DNA of 64,000 nucleotides from Neobacillus sp. PS3-12 (GCF_030915385.1 NZ_CP133268.1:1488001-1552000); one strand, 5' to 3'; shown: positions 53,151-62,794, numbered from the stretch's first letter. Notes: generated by a model not told the origin, from the sequence alone. Made by a program: numbers and translations.

Positions 53151-53162
53151 ATTGTATCCAAT
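53151..53162. promoter_or_regulatory. Operator box 2 upstream of the GntR gene
   Basis: ATTGTATCCAAT, the exact reverse complement of box 1, 50 bp apart. The TTG-ATAC-AA core resembles FCD-GntR operators. Confidence 0.6.
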
Positions 53163-53187
53163 TTAATTAAAAAAATAATCCGCTTTA

Positions 53188-53217
53188 CAAATAAACAGCC
53201 CCATTCGATTTAGGGCT
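53188..53217 (-). terminator. Terminator after the BTAD regulator
   Basis: CAGCCC and GGGCTG pair across the stop codon of the large regulator; the minus strand then reads TTTATTTG. Confidence 0.6.
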
Positions 53218-56200
53218 GCTCAACTTGGTCCATATATTCTGCTTCATCCATGATCATTTTGTACATATGCCTGGTAGGGTCAAGAGGAGGCACACCGAGC
53301 TCCTCCTCCAACACTTGGATACATTTTTTATACCATTTTATAGCGTATGGCCGATTATTCTTTCGATAGTAGCAATACATTAACAATCGATACGCTTCCT
53401 CCCATGTCCGGTTGCGCTCGATTATATTTTCACACCAATATATCGCTTGCTCATAATCCTCATTCCGAACACTTAATTGAGCCAGCTTTTCTGCTCCCCG
53501 TAAAAAATAAACCAGCATACTCTCACGCTTGCTAATACACCAATCGTCATAGCGTCTCTCCGGTAAATATTCCCCGTGATAGAGAGCGAGACCTTTTTCC
53601 AAGAATTCGCTGGCAGTTTCCTGCTTCGGCTCATTGAGACCAGTTTGAATGTACTCTTGAAAATGTAGAGTATCCAATTCGATCACAGCAAGAGGATTTA
53701 GTCCATAGAACATCCCCTCACGAATCACAAAGAAAGGTGCGGCCCTCGCTTTTCTCATCGGTTCCAAAACGTGCTGCAGAGCATTTAAGGCAACCTTAAA
53801 GTCGCGGTCAGCACTTTGCCGCTCTTGCTCTGGCCATAGTATTTGCGTGATTTCATCTTTAGGAATAAACGTTTTCTTCGTAATCAATAATTGAAATAAT
53901 TCCTTTGCTTTTTCCCTTTGCCACGCTTTTTCACCAACTTCCTTTTCTCCCAGCCAAATTTTGAATTCACCTAAAGTTTGTACCCTAATTGAATAACCAG
54001 GGTGGGTATCGAAGGTAGTGATTCCCATATTGAATAGAATCTTCGTCGCATAGTTTTTTTGAATATCCGCCTTTGTACACTCAATCAATAACGGCACAAA
54101 AACTTGAAGGTCCCTTGGTCCAAACAATGATCGTTTCGTGAAGAAAAATTCATACTCATCGACCTGTACTAATTTTAAAAAGGAACTCGCTGCATCAAGA
54201 AACAATTCTGGTTCTTTTTCCAAATAATATAGATAGGCAAGCCAAAATTTACATAGCATTTGACCGTAGCGATCTTCACAATGCGCAAACAATGACTCTG
54301 TTTTTTCTAAAAGGGCTAATGCTTTAGCAAATTGGTCATGATAGATCGATGTAATGCCCATTGAAAGGGTAATCAGCCCAGATAGCCAGAGGTCACAAAC
54401 CTTTTCGGTCTCCTGCAATGCTTTATTTCCTGCTTCCATCGATCGTTCATAATCACCTCTTATTCCATACAGAATTGAAAGACCCATCAACGGTTCTGCT
54501 TTTCCCCTGTTAATATTCAATTGTTCCATAATTTCCAATGCGGTTTCATAACATTTTTTCGCTAAATCCAGCTCATATTGGTTTAAAAGTTGTACAGAAT
54601 GCCCCATTCGGATCCAACCGCAGGCCTCTACCATCGGAGCCTTTAAACGAATCCCCTGCTGAATCCCTGCCTGTGCCAGCACTTTGGCATTTTCTCCTTC
54701 ACCTGAAAATGCTTCAATTAAAGATAATAATAGATTTGTCTCTCGGTGGGATTGGGGTAATGATGCTAGATTGCAAGCCCCCAATTCCCTTTTTTTATCT
54801 AACAGGATTTTCTTTGCCTCCGCAAACCTTCCTGTTCGTAAATATAATCTTGCCTCTAAATTCCCATCCACACTGTGATAATTTAAAAGTTTGGCTTTTT
54901 GCAGCCACTTTTCTGCTTTTGCTGATTTCCCCAAGTTTAATAGATTCTCGGCTAATAGCTGATATAATCTTCCCATTTCTTCCTCAGAGCTTTCCAATCC
55001 CTTTTCCCTGTAGGTGATCGCTTCATACAATAGTCTTTCCGCCTGATAAGGTTGGATGGTGTCCAAAAAGATCTTCGCTTTTCCTTCAAGCGCTTTACTC
55101 ATCCCCATATAAGATTGTCTACTTTTAGCGCCCATAAATGCTTTTTGATAGTACTCCTCAGCCACTTGATAATTGGAACGATAACGGTAAACTTCCGCCA
55201 TTAAATACAATAGATGATCATCTTTTTCCATTTCCACTAAAGGAATAAACTTTAAATACTCAAAAATGCTTTCCAACTTTCCGCTTTCGATCAATCGGTT
55301 CCCATTATTGATGAGAATAGTACCAACCCTTCTAAACTTTCTGATTTTTTTATAATGATATAGCGCTGCCTCCCACATTCCTTTTTTTTCAAACATTTGT
55401 GCGCATTTTTCATGAAGGTCAATAAACTGGGCTGGATGGTTATTCTGGAATTGACTTTCCAAAAAATCTTTAAATAAGGCATGGTATCGATATTGCTGGG
55501 TTCCAACCTTTTGGAGAAAAAGGTTTCGCTCCTTAAGCTGTTCCAGCATACTGGCAAAACCATTCATTCCGATGACGCTGCTGCACACTTCTTCATCAAT
55601 TTCTTCAAAAATGGAGGTTTGCTCTAAAAATTGTTGGATCTTAGGAGGTTGGTTTAAAAATACTTCCATGACTAAGTACTGGAATAGATCTTGGAGTGAA
55701 TGGGAGGAGTATTCTGGAAGACTTTCCATATCATTTGGAATTTGTTGTGCGATCATACATAGAGCAATGACCCACCCTTCGGTCATTTGATAAATCATTT
55801 GTAATTGAGCAGGATTGACCGTTACCCCAAACAGATCGGACAAGAGTAAGTCCATTTCCTCGAGCGTTAAGACGAGATCTTCTCGGACGATTTCTAGTAA
55901 CTGCCCGCAGACCTTCATTTTCGAAAGAACCTTCCAATTTGGCCTGCTTCTGCTTGAGATCACTAGATGTAAATTTGAAGGTATATGATCAATGAGTTTC
56001 TCCATCCAACTATTAACCGTGTAGGAATGTTCTATTTGGTGAAAGTCATCCACAATTAAGATAATTGGAGTCTGAACGGCTAAAAGCTCATTTATAAATA
56101 GGGAGCACAGCAGGTTGATTTCCTCATCACGAATATACTTGTCCATTGTCTCGATATAGGTTAAAAGCTCATTTCCAAAATGAGGGACCATTTTTTGAAT

Positions 56201-56455
56201 CGCTTGAATTAAATAGCCTAAAAAAGGCAGAATGTCATCATCCATGCTGGAGACAGAATACCAGCATCCCGCTATTTTTTCATCCCTCATAAATAATGCC
56301 AGAGCGGTACTTTTTCCATATCCCGCCCCAGAATGAACAATGGTCAATGGGTATTCAGGTATTTTCCTTAACTTTTTCGTCAACATTAAGCGCCTAATAT
56401 ACTCGTCTTTGACAACCGGAATTTGCAGCTTTGACTGGATAATCGGCAGCATCAT
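53210..56455 (-). CDS. Large MalT-like STAND ATPase with C-terminal BTAD (SARP-type) regulatory domain
   Basis: A 1081-residue regulator. Residues about 1-330 form a STAND/MalT-type ATPase (P-loop HSGAGYGKSTAL near 42-53, IILIVDDFHQIEH Walker B, SSRSRPNW sensor). About 340-840 are TPR-like repeats. About 845-960 hold a winged HTH of the OmpR/SARP type (QTLGEFKIWLGEKEV, WQREKAKELFQLLITK, IPKDEITQILWP) and about 975-1075 a BTAD domain. Such proteins act as transcriptional activators in response to a ligand. It is next to, and in the same direction as, the glutarate genes. A 154-residue upstream gap holds no obvious operator. Confidence 0.85.
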   Translation of the reverse strand: MMLPIIQSKLQIPVVKDEYIRRLMLTKKLRKIPEYPLTIVHSGAGYGKSTALALFMRDEKIAGCWYSVSSMDDDILPFLGYLIQAIQKMVPHFGNELLTYIETMDKYIRDEEINLLCSLFINELLAVQTPIILIVDDFHQIEHSYTVNSWMEKLIDHIPSNLHLVISSRSRPNWKVLSKMKVCGQLLEIVREDLVLTLEEMDLLLSDLFGVTVNPAQLQMIYQMTEGWVIALCMIAQQIPNDMESLPEYSSHSLQDLFQYLVMEVFLNQPPKIQQFLEQTSIFEEIDEEVCSSVIGMNGFASMLEQLKERNLFLQKVGTQQYRYHALFKDFLESQFQNNHPAQFIDLHEKCAQMFEKKGMWEAALYHYKKIRKFRRVGTILINNGNRLIESGKLESIFEYLKFIPLVEMEKDDHLLYLMAEVYRYRSNYQVAEEYYQKAFMGAKSRQSYMGMSKALEGKAKIFLDTIQPYQAERLLYEAITYREKGLESSEEEMGRLYQLLAENLLNLGKSAKAEKWLQKAKLLNYHSVDGNLEARLYLRTGRFAEAKKILLDKKRELGACNLASLPQSHRETNLLLSLIEAFSGEGENAKVLAQAGIQQGIRLKAPMVEACGWIRMGHSVQLLNQYELDLAKKCYETALEIMEQLNINRGKAEPLMGLSILYGIRGDYERSMEAGNKALQETEKVCDLWLSGLITLSMGITSIYHDQFAKALALLEKTESLFAHCEDRYGQMLCKFWLAYLYYLEKEPELFLDAASSFLKLVQVDEYEFFFTKRSLFGPRDLQVFVPLLIECTKADIQKNYATKILFNMGITTFDTHPGYSIRVQTLGEFKIWLGEKEVGEKAWQREKAKELFQLLITKKTFIPKDEITQILWPEQERQSADRDFKVALNALQHVLEPMRKARAAPFFVIREGMFYGLNPLAVIELDTLHFQEYIQTGLNEPKQETASEFLEKGLALYHGEYLPERRYDDWCISKRESMLVYFLRGAEKLAQLSVRNEDYEQAIYWCENIIERNRTWEEAYRLLMYCYYRKNNRPYAIKWYKKCIQVLEEELGVPPLDPTRHMYKMIMDEAEYMDQVEQP

Positions 56456-56595
56456 GGAAAATTCCTCTCCTAATTATTCCTAATTTTTTGATTATTTTAC
56501 CATATGTTGGGTTAAAAAGTAATCTTATTAATATTGTTATGATGTTTTCTTGAAAATAAATACAGAATCTATTATTTATTTAATAGGTTCTAGGG

Positions 56596-56628
56596 CAAAA
56601 AAAGATACTCCGCTAAGAGTATCCTTTT
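56596..56628 (-). terminator. Terminator after thrB
   Basis: GGATACTC and GAGTATC pair and seven T residues follow on the minus strand. Confidence 0.85.
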
Positions 56629-56631
56629 CAT

Positions 56632-57546
56632 CTATAGAACCTTTTCCATTTTACAAACACGGCTGCCGCTATTTTCGATGTTCAAGACTTTGGCTGCCAT
56701 TTGTTTAAATTCTTTTTGTAATTCTGCTGCTAAAGCTGTTCCTGACCCTTTTTCTACAAAGCATAAAACAGTTGGACCTGCACCACTAAGGGCAACACCA
56801 AAGGCACCATGTTCTTGCGCCGCATCCTCAATTTCTTGATAAAAAGGAATTAACGACCTGCGGTATGGCTGGTGGAATAGATCCAGCTTCATCATTTTTC
56901 CCGCAAGAGCCCAATTCTCATTAAGAAGTGCAGCAATTAACAAGTTGCTGGTGGCCGAAGCTTGTACTGCTTCTTTATAGTTAAAGCTACTTGGCAAGAC
57001 CTCACGGGAAACCTTTGTTAACAATGTCTCCTCAGGAATCATGGCCACCATTTCAAAGGAAAGGTCTGAAAATGGGATGAGATCCACTTCATTATTCTGA
57101 TAACAGCCAACCACAAGACCGCCATAAAGGGAAGCCCCTACATTATCAGGATGTCCTTCCATTTCAGTTGAAATTTCCAGCTTTTCCTCTCGGGATAATC
57201 CAAGTTCCCCTGCTAAATCCGCTAATTCAATTTCGGCAATGATGGCTGCAGCACTCGAGCCAAGCCCTCTTGCCAAAGGTATTTCACTCGTCATCAACAC
57301 CTTGCAAGCCGGTAATGTTTTCTGATATTTTTCTGCTGTCTTGATCGCGACTTGGCAAATAAAATGTCGCTCGTCTGTTGGAAATTGGTTTAATTCCTCA
57401 TCTGCAGAGCGGATTTCCCACCTATCGTTCAACTCTACTTCCAAGGTTAAGAACAGATCGACTGCAATTCCAACTGAGTCAAACCCTGGTCCAAGGTTGG
57501 CGCTGCTGGCAGGTACTTTAATTAAAAATCGTTCATTCGGAGTCAT
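56632..57546 (-). CDS. thrB: Homoserine kinase ThrB
   Basis: A 304-residue GHMP kinase: KVPASSANLGPGFDSVGIAVDL near the start, the P-loop PLARGLGSSAAAIIAE (near residue 88), and GVALSGAGPTVLCF near the end. It phosphorylates homoserine in threonine synthesis. GGGAGTG precedes the ATG. It directly follows hom with a 43-bp gap that holds the remains of thrC (see the thrC scar entry), so it is placed unusually without thrC in between. Confidence 0.93.
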   Translation of the reverse strand: MTPNERFLIKVPASSANLGPGFDSVGIAVDLFLTLEVELNDRWEIRSADEELNQFPTDERHFICQVAIKTAEKYQKTLPACKVLMTSEIPLARGLGSSAAAIIAEIELADLAGELGLSREEKLEISTEMEGHPDNVGASLYGGLVVGCYQNNEVDLIPFSDLSFEMVAMIPEETLLTKVSREVLPSSFNYKEAVQASATSNLLIAALLNENWALAGKMMKLDLFHQPYRRSLIPFYQEIEDAAQEHGAFGVALSGAGPTVLCFVEKGSGTALAAELQKEFKQMAAKVLNIENSGSRVCKMEKVL

Positions 57547-57593
57547 GGTCTGACACTCCCTTTATTAAATCTGCAACTGCTCAAGCATCTCAT
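57533..57593 (-). pseudogene. thrC: Deletion scar of threonine synthase (thrC)
   Basis: In Bacillus the order is hom-thrC-thrB, but here only about 60 bp lie between hom and thrB. ATGAGATG overlaps the hom stop (57586-57593), as the MRW/MW start of ThrC does. Ten base pairs later, 57580-57533 read AVADLIKGVSDHDSE and a stop that overlaps the thrB start. This tail resembles the usual ThrC C-terminus (acidic loop, then A-V-x-x-I-K-G-V). The head and tail are in different frames. The simplest reading is that nearly all of thrC is deleted. The homology of the tail is judged by eye only. Confidence 0.5.
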
Positions 57594-58888
57594 AGTTTTA
57601 TTCCCCGCTCAACCCGATAAGAACTTTTGATTTGCTTGACAGCACTCATATCTTTTAATTCCTGCAAAATCTTTTCGTAATTTGTATAGGAAGAATGATG
57701 AGTCACTAAAACAATTTCAGCTACTTCATTTTTCTTAACCGGAAGCTGCAAGATTTTTTCAAAGCTTACCCCATATTTAGCAAAAACGGTTGTAATATCT
57801 GCAAATACCCCTACTTCGTCTTGAACATGAAGGCGGATAAAGTATTTAGCGTATTTTTCCGAATCGTCCTTTAATTGCCTTGGATATTGCGGTGTTACGG
57901 CACTGCGGCCATTTACTCCCAAACGCAGATTTTTCATTACGGCAACAAGGTCGGAAACAATAGATGTTGCTGTTGGAAGACTGCCGGCTCCTGGACCGTA
58001 AAACATCGTTTCCCCCACTGCTTCTCCATATACATATATTGCGTTATACTCATTTTGAACGGATGCCAACGGATGGTCATCTGCTAAAAAGGTTGGCTGA
58101 ACACTTACTTCTACTTTTTCCCCTTCACGGTGAGCATATCCGATTAGTTTCATCGTATAACCTAACTGCTTTCCATAGCGAATATCCTCTTCGGTAACCT
58201 GTGAAATCCCCTTGACACGAACATCAGCTAAATCAATGTGCATCGAAAAACCTAAAGTAGCCAGAATGGTCATTTTCCGTGCAGCATCCAATCCTTCCAC
58301 ATCAGAAGTAGGATCGACTTCCGCAAATCCTAATTCTTGTGCTTCCCTTAGGACCTCTTCATAGGCACGGCCTTCTTTGCTCATCTTCGTTAAGATATAA
58401 TTTGTTGTTCCATTCACAATCCCCATCATTTTCGTAACCCTGTCAGAAGCCAGGCCATCGACGAGACTTCTAAGGATTGGAATTCCGCCGGCAACACTTG
58501 CTTCATAGAAAAGATCACAGCCATTTTCCGAAGCAACCCTTAAAAGCTCCGAGCCATGTAATGCCATTAAATCCTTATTGGCTGTTACAACATGCTTCCC
58601 GCTCATTAATGCTCTTAGTAAATAATCTTTTGTAATCCCTGTTCCACCCATCACTTCAATGACAACATCGATCTCTGGGTTATCCAATATATCCTCAGCA
58701 ACAGTAGTCAATTTACTTGTATCCAAATCAATGCCTCTTGATTTATTCAAGTTTTTAACAAGAATTTTTTTTATCACAACAGGACATCCCACCTGATGCA
58801 TTAATTTATCTTGATGGTCGTTAATAATTTTCACAACCCCTGTGCCTACAGTGCCTAATCCAAGTAATCCAATAGATATAGCCTTCAC
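57590..58888 (-). CDS. hom: Homoserine dehydrogenase Hom
   Basis: A 432-residue enzyme: N-terminal NAD(P)-binding GLLGLGTVGTGVVKII, catalytic block EASVAGGIPILRSLVDGLASDRVTKMMGIVNGTTNYIL, and a C-terminal ACT domain (RLHVQDEVGVFADITTVFAKYGVSFEKILQLP) that gives threonine feedback control. Start is the GTG at 58886-58888 behind GGAGG. First step after aspartate semialdehyde toward threonine and methionine. Downstream of it thrC appears deleted and thrB follows. Confidence 0.94.
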   Translation of the reverse strand: MKAISIGLLGLGTVGTGVVKIINDHQDKLMHQVGCPVVIKKILVKNLNKSRGIDLDTSKLTTVAEDILDNPEIDVVIEVMGGTGITKDYLLRALMSGKHVVTANKDLMALHGSELLRVASENGCDLFYEASVAGGIPILRSLVDGLASDRVTKMMGIVNGTTNYILTKMSKEGRAYEEVLREAQELGFAEVDPTSDVEGLDAARKMTILATLGFSMHIDLADVRVKGISQVTEEDIRYGKQLGYTMKLIGYAHREGEKVEVSVQPTFLADDHPLASVQNEYNAIYVYGEAVGETMFYGPGAGSLPTATSIVSDLVAVMKNLRLGVNGRSAVTPQYPRQLKDDSEKYAKYFIRLHVQDEVGVFADITTVFAKYGVSFEKILQLPVKKNEVAEIVLVTHHSSYTNYEKILQELKDMSAVKQIKSSYRVERGIKL

Positions 58889-59380
58889 AAAATCTCCTCC
58901 AAACTTTGTCTATCCCGAGCGAACAATTGTGTATATATAGTAGACATTATATGACTCTCTTCCTTTTTTTTCAATAGGTAATTTCATTAAAAGAGTCTAT
59001 ATTATATTGAAATAAAAAAATTTTCCTATGTTACCTACTTTTTGATCGTTTAATATTCCCTGAATCTATTTACAATACTTATTTATCGGTTGTAGATTAT
59101 TTTTCAAAATATCAAATTTATTATAATAAATTTAGAAAAATTCCACAAATTAAAAAAGATACCCGTCAAGGTCTGAATGGCTTTATACTATATTTGTAGT
59201 TTTAAAATGTTCGACAGCAAAGATGCCTAACACACAGATAGTTCCAAGTCCCGCCTTAACAAGGTACTTTATCTGTTAAGAGGGGCGTTTTTTTTAAAAT
59301 CTTGTATGGGTTTGGGGATTCGATAATAGAATTTACATGTATATAAAAATGGGGAAAGATTAGGGGAGGAAAGTTTCTGC
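58889..59380. other. Long leader between hom and serA with a terminator-like hairpin
   Basis: 492 bp without a gene. The main feature is the hairpin at 59252-59295. Sequence from about 59150 on is GC-richer than the rest and could be a structured leader, but I recognise no riboswitch class and no T-box. Confidence 0.5.
59252..59295 (+). terminator. Terminator hairpin in the serA leader
   Basis: CGCC-TTAACA and TGTTAA-x-GGGGCG pair around a 12-nt loop, followed by eight T residues. It lies 85 bp upstream of the serA start, and no gene ends before it on this strand. Confidence 0.75.
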
Positions 59381-60993
59381 ATGTATAAAGTATTAGTAAC
59401 AGACGGAATCAGTGATTCTGGCTTAAAAAGTCTTTATAATCATCCAAATTTTGTTGTTGAACGTCAGCCAACATTACCGATTGAAAAACTGGCAAAGATT
59501 ATCGGTGAGTATGATGCCCTCATTGTCCGCAGTCAAACAAAGGTGACTAGCGAGCTTCTGGAAAATGCGGATCGACTTCATGTTATTGCCAGGGCTGGAG
59601 TTGGTGTTGATAATATTGACGTGAATGCTGCAACCAAAAAAGGAATTATCGTGATTAACGCGCGGGGGCCAATACGATTGCCGCCACCGAGCACACATTG
59701 GCCATGATGCTTGCCCTTGCTCGAAAAATCCCACAGGCATACAAAGTGACGGTTGGCGGGGTATGGGACCGTAACTCCTTTAAGGGCGTTGAATTGTACA
59801 AAAAGAACCTTGGTATTATCGGAATGGGGAAAATCGGAACAGAAGTGGCGAAACGGGCGAAAAGCTTCGGAATGAATATTTTAGGATATGACCCCTATCT
59901 TTCTTCAGAACGAGCCAAAAAATTGGGGATCACCAAAGCAAACTTAGATACGATTGCACGTGAGTCTGATTTTATAACGATTCATACACCATTAACTAAT
60001 GAAACAAGAAATTTAATAAATGAGGATTATTTGAAAAAAACAAAAAAAGGTGTACGCTTCGTTAACTGTGCTCGCGGCGGAATTATTGATGAGAAAGCAT
60101 TGGTCAAAGCCATCGAGTCCGGCGATGTAGCTGGTGCAGCACTTGATGTTTTCTCAAAGGAACCTGTGGCAGACCCGGAAATACTTGAAAATCCAAATAT
60201 TATCGTGACACCGCACCTTGGGGCTTCAACCGTGGAAGCCCAGGAAAAAGTGGCACAAGAAGTAAGTGCTGAAATCATCGATATTTTTGAAACACAATCA
60301 GTCACAAATGCTGTCAATATGCCGCAAATGTCCGGTGAGACGCAGCAAAAAATGAAACCATATCTACTGCTTGGTGAACAGATTGGGCACCTCGTCGTTC
60401 CTTTATTGAAGAAAGCACCGAAGAAAATTGAAATCAATTATTTCGGTGAACTGATTGAGGAAGATACCGATTTATTAACCCGAACGATGGTGAAAGGAGT
60501 CTTATCCCACCATTTAAGTGACTCTGTCAATCTTATTAATGCGTTTCATCTTTTGAAAGAGCAAGGGGTATCCTACAATGTCCAAAAGAATGCCTCAAAC
60601 ATTGGGTTTGCCAATTATATGGAATTAACGGTTGCTAATGGAGATGGTACCGCAAGCATTGGCGCCACAGTCCTAAATGGCTATGGAGCAAGAATCGTCA
60701 AAATTAATAACTATCGGATCGATGTAAGACCTGAAAAATTCATGTTGTATATTAGGCATCAAGATATTCCAGGGATGATTGGCAAAGTGGGGTCCTTGCT
60801 AGGAGATTATCAAATTAACATTGGTACGATGCAAGTAGGAAGAACCATTGTTGGCGGTGAAGCATTGATGGTGTTAACCCTTGATAAAACGTTAGATGCC
60901 GAAGTTATTAATGCACTATCGAAGATCAAGGGGCTAGAGGAAGCTCAAATTCTCGAACTAGAAAATGCTGATTCAGAATTTCCAAATAAATAA
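59381..60993 (+). CDS. serA: D-3-phosphoglycerate dehydrogenase SerA, frameshifted as given
   Basis: First enzyme of serine synthesis. The restored protein has about 537 residues: substrate domain (MYKVLVTDGISDSGL, VRSQTKVT, GVGVDNIDVNAATKKGIIVIN), NAD domain with GIIGMGKIGTEVAKRAKSFGM, catalytic Arg-Glu-His parts (ARGGIIDEKALVKAIE, TPHLGAST), an intervening ASB domain and a C-terminal ACT domain. The first 97 codons and the rest are in different frames. Adding one C at 59662-59664 turns ARGPIRLPPP into APGANTIAATEHTLAMM. GGGAGGAAAG precedes the ATG. A mixed-frame essential-type gene like this argues for an assembly indel. Confidence 0.88.
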
Positions 60994-61030
60994 GTTGTAG
61001 AAAATTCCTTGGTCCAAATACCATTCAGGC

Positions 61031-61071
61031 AAAAAACCTTCCAATCCAATTTGGAAGGTTTTTTGCCTTTC
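61031..61071 (+). terminator. Terminator after serA
   Basis: AAAAAACCTTCCAA and TTGGAAGGTTTTTT form a long stem with T-rich ends. Confidence 0.9.
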
Positions 61072-61198
61072 TTATTTGAATTACTTTTGAAATGTGTCAT
61101 AAAATTTGCAGTTATGGAAGATATTAAAAATTAGGAGGTTTATCCACCTTTTATGTAATAATATTCCACCACCCATTTTCGAGAGGAAATCCAGAAAT

Positions 61199-62794
61199 AT
61201 GAATTTGTTTCGCACCTCTAAAAAGAGCATGAGAGAAAAGATAAAAAAAAGTTTCGAAAAAGAAGAACCTTCATCTCCTGAATTCATTACAGGTATATTT
61301 TCTCAGGACCTGCAAAGGATTAACCAGACATTTGAAAAGAGCTCAGACGTTGTCGTTAGGACTTTTACGATCGGCCTTGATGCATCTATTCATGCTGCAA
61401 TCATTTACACAGACGGTTTGGCTGATTCAACGGTCATCCAAAACTTTATTCTTGAATCTCTTATGATAGATATCAATCAAAAAGGCTCCGAAACGGTGTA
61501 TCATCCTCGGAATAAAATCATTCAACGGGTAAAAGATAGTATTTTGACCGTTGGGAAAATTACTGATATTAAAGATTTTGAAACATTATTCACTGATGTT
61601 TTATCTGGAAATACTGTCATTTTAATAGAAGGATTTTGCGAAGCGATTTCGGCTTCAACAGCCGGCTGGGAAGATCGGGGAGTCTCAGAGCCTACTTCAC
61701 AGACAGTTGTCCGAGGACCTCGTGAAGGCTTTTCGGAAAATCTCCGTACAAATACTGCTTTAGTACGAAGAAAAATTAAAGACTCAAATCTTTATTGCGA
61801 ACAAAAACAGATAGGCAAAGTAACAAAAACAAGTATTGCCATTATGTATATAAATGGAATTGTGAATGACAAGGTAGTTAAAGAGGTACATCATCGTTTA
61901 GACAAAATTGATATTGGCGGGGTCTTGGAAAGTGGATATATTGAGGAATTGATACAGGATGATACCTTTACTCCTTTTCCAACCATATTTAACTCTGAAC
62001 GTCCTGATGTTGTTGCAGCTTGTCTTCTTGAAGGCAGGGTCGCTATTCTTGTGGACGGAACACCCTTTGTTCTAGTTGTTCCCTCATTATTTATCCAAAA
62101 CTTTCAGGTTCCTGAAGATTATTATCAGCGTGCCGATATTTCGAGCCTTTTGAGATTATTGCGAGTGATTTGTTTTTTAATCGCTTTGCTAGGGCCGTCT
62201 TTTTATATCGCTGTGACTACCTACCATCAGGAGATGCTGCCAACACCGCTCCTCATAAGCTTAGCTGCACAGCGTGAAGGAGTTCCATTTCCAGCATTTG
62301 TCGAAGCAGTTATAATGGAGGTTGCTTTTGAAATCCTCCGTGAAGCAGGAATACGCATGCCAAGGGCTGTTGGTCAAGCCGTTTCCATTGTTGGAGCATT
62401 AGTTCTCGGCCAAGCAGCCGTTGAAGCTGGGATTGTCTCGGCCTCCATGGTCATTGTTGTCTCACTGACCGCAATTGCTAATTTTGTTTTTCCAGCCTAT
62501 AATATGGCCATTTCAATAAGAATGCTCCGTTTTGGAATGATGTTGCTATCTGCTTCGTTTGGACTTTATGGAATTACCGTAGGAATTTTGGCTCTTTTAT
62601 TGCATTTAAACTCTTTACGCTCATTTGGCATTCCCTACATGGCTCCAATAAGTCCTCTAATACCAGATGACCTAAAAGATACAGTAATCCGTTTTCCACA
62701 ATGGGCCTTATTTAGTCGTCCACGATTAATTAGCCAAAAAAATATAAAGCGTGAAGCACCCCCAGCTGCTTCTAGACCAGAACCCGGAAAGTAG
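61199..62794 (+). CDS. gerKA: GerA-family spore germination receptor subunit
   Basis: A 531-residue GerA/GerKA-type protein: an N-terminal cytoplasmic region with FITGIFSQDLQRINQTFEKSSDVVVRTFTI, a central soluble part (GFCEAISASTAGWEDRGVSEPTSQTVVRGPREGFSENLRTN is the GerA signature), and about five C-terminal membrane helices. It is the A subunit of a nutrient germinant receptor. The ATG at 61199 follows GAGAGGAAATCC; upstream codons are unlikely. The GerC-type gene follows 23 bp later. The gerB subunit may lie beyond the window. Confidence 0.9.
   Translation: MNLFRTSKKSMREKIKKSFEKEEPSSPEFITGIFSQDLQRINQTFEKSSDVVVRTFTIGLDASIHAAIIYTDGLADSTVIQNFILESLMIDINQKGSETVYHPRNKIIQRVKDSILTVGKITDIKDFETLFTDVLSGNTVILIEGFCEAISASTAGWEDRGVSEPTSQTVVRGPREGFSENLRTNTALVRRKIKDSNLYCEQKQIGKVTKTSIAIMYINGIVNDKVVKEVHHRLDKIDIGGVLESGYIEELIQDDTFTPFPTIFNSERPDVVAACLLEGRVAILVDGTPFVLVVPSLFIQNFQVPEDYYQRADISSLLRLLRVICFLIALLGPSFYIAVTTYHQEMLPTPLLISLAAQREGVPFPAFVEAVIMEVAFEILREAGIRMPRAVGQAVSIVGALVLGQAAVEAGIVSASMVIVVSLTAIANFVFPAYNMAISIRMLRFGMMLLSASFGLYGITVGILALLLHLNSLRSFGIPYMAPISPLIPDDLKDTVIRFPQWALFSRPRLISQKNIKREAPPAASRPEPGK

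Noticed and set aside
59150..59295. T-box or known riboswitch in the serA leader
   Set aside because: The AGGGTGGNACCGCG T-box core and the conserved cores of known metabolite switches are absent.
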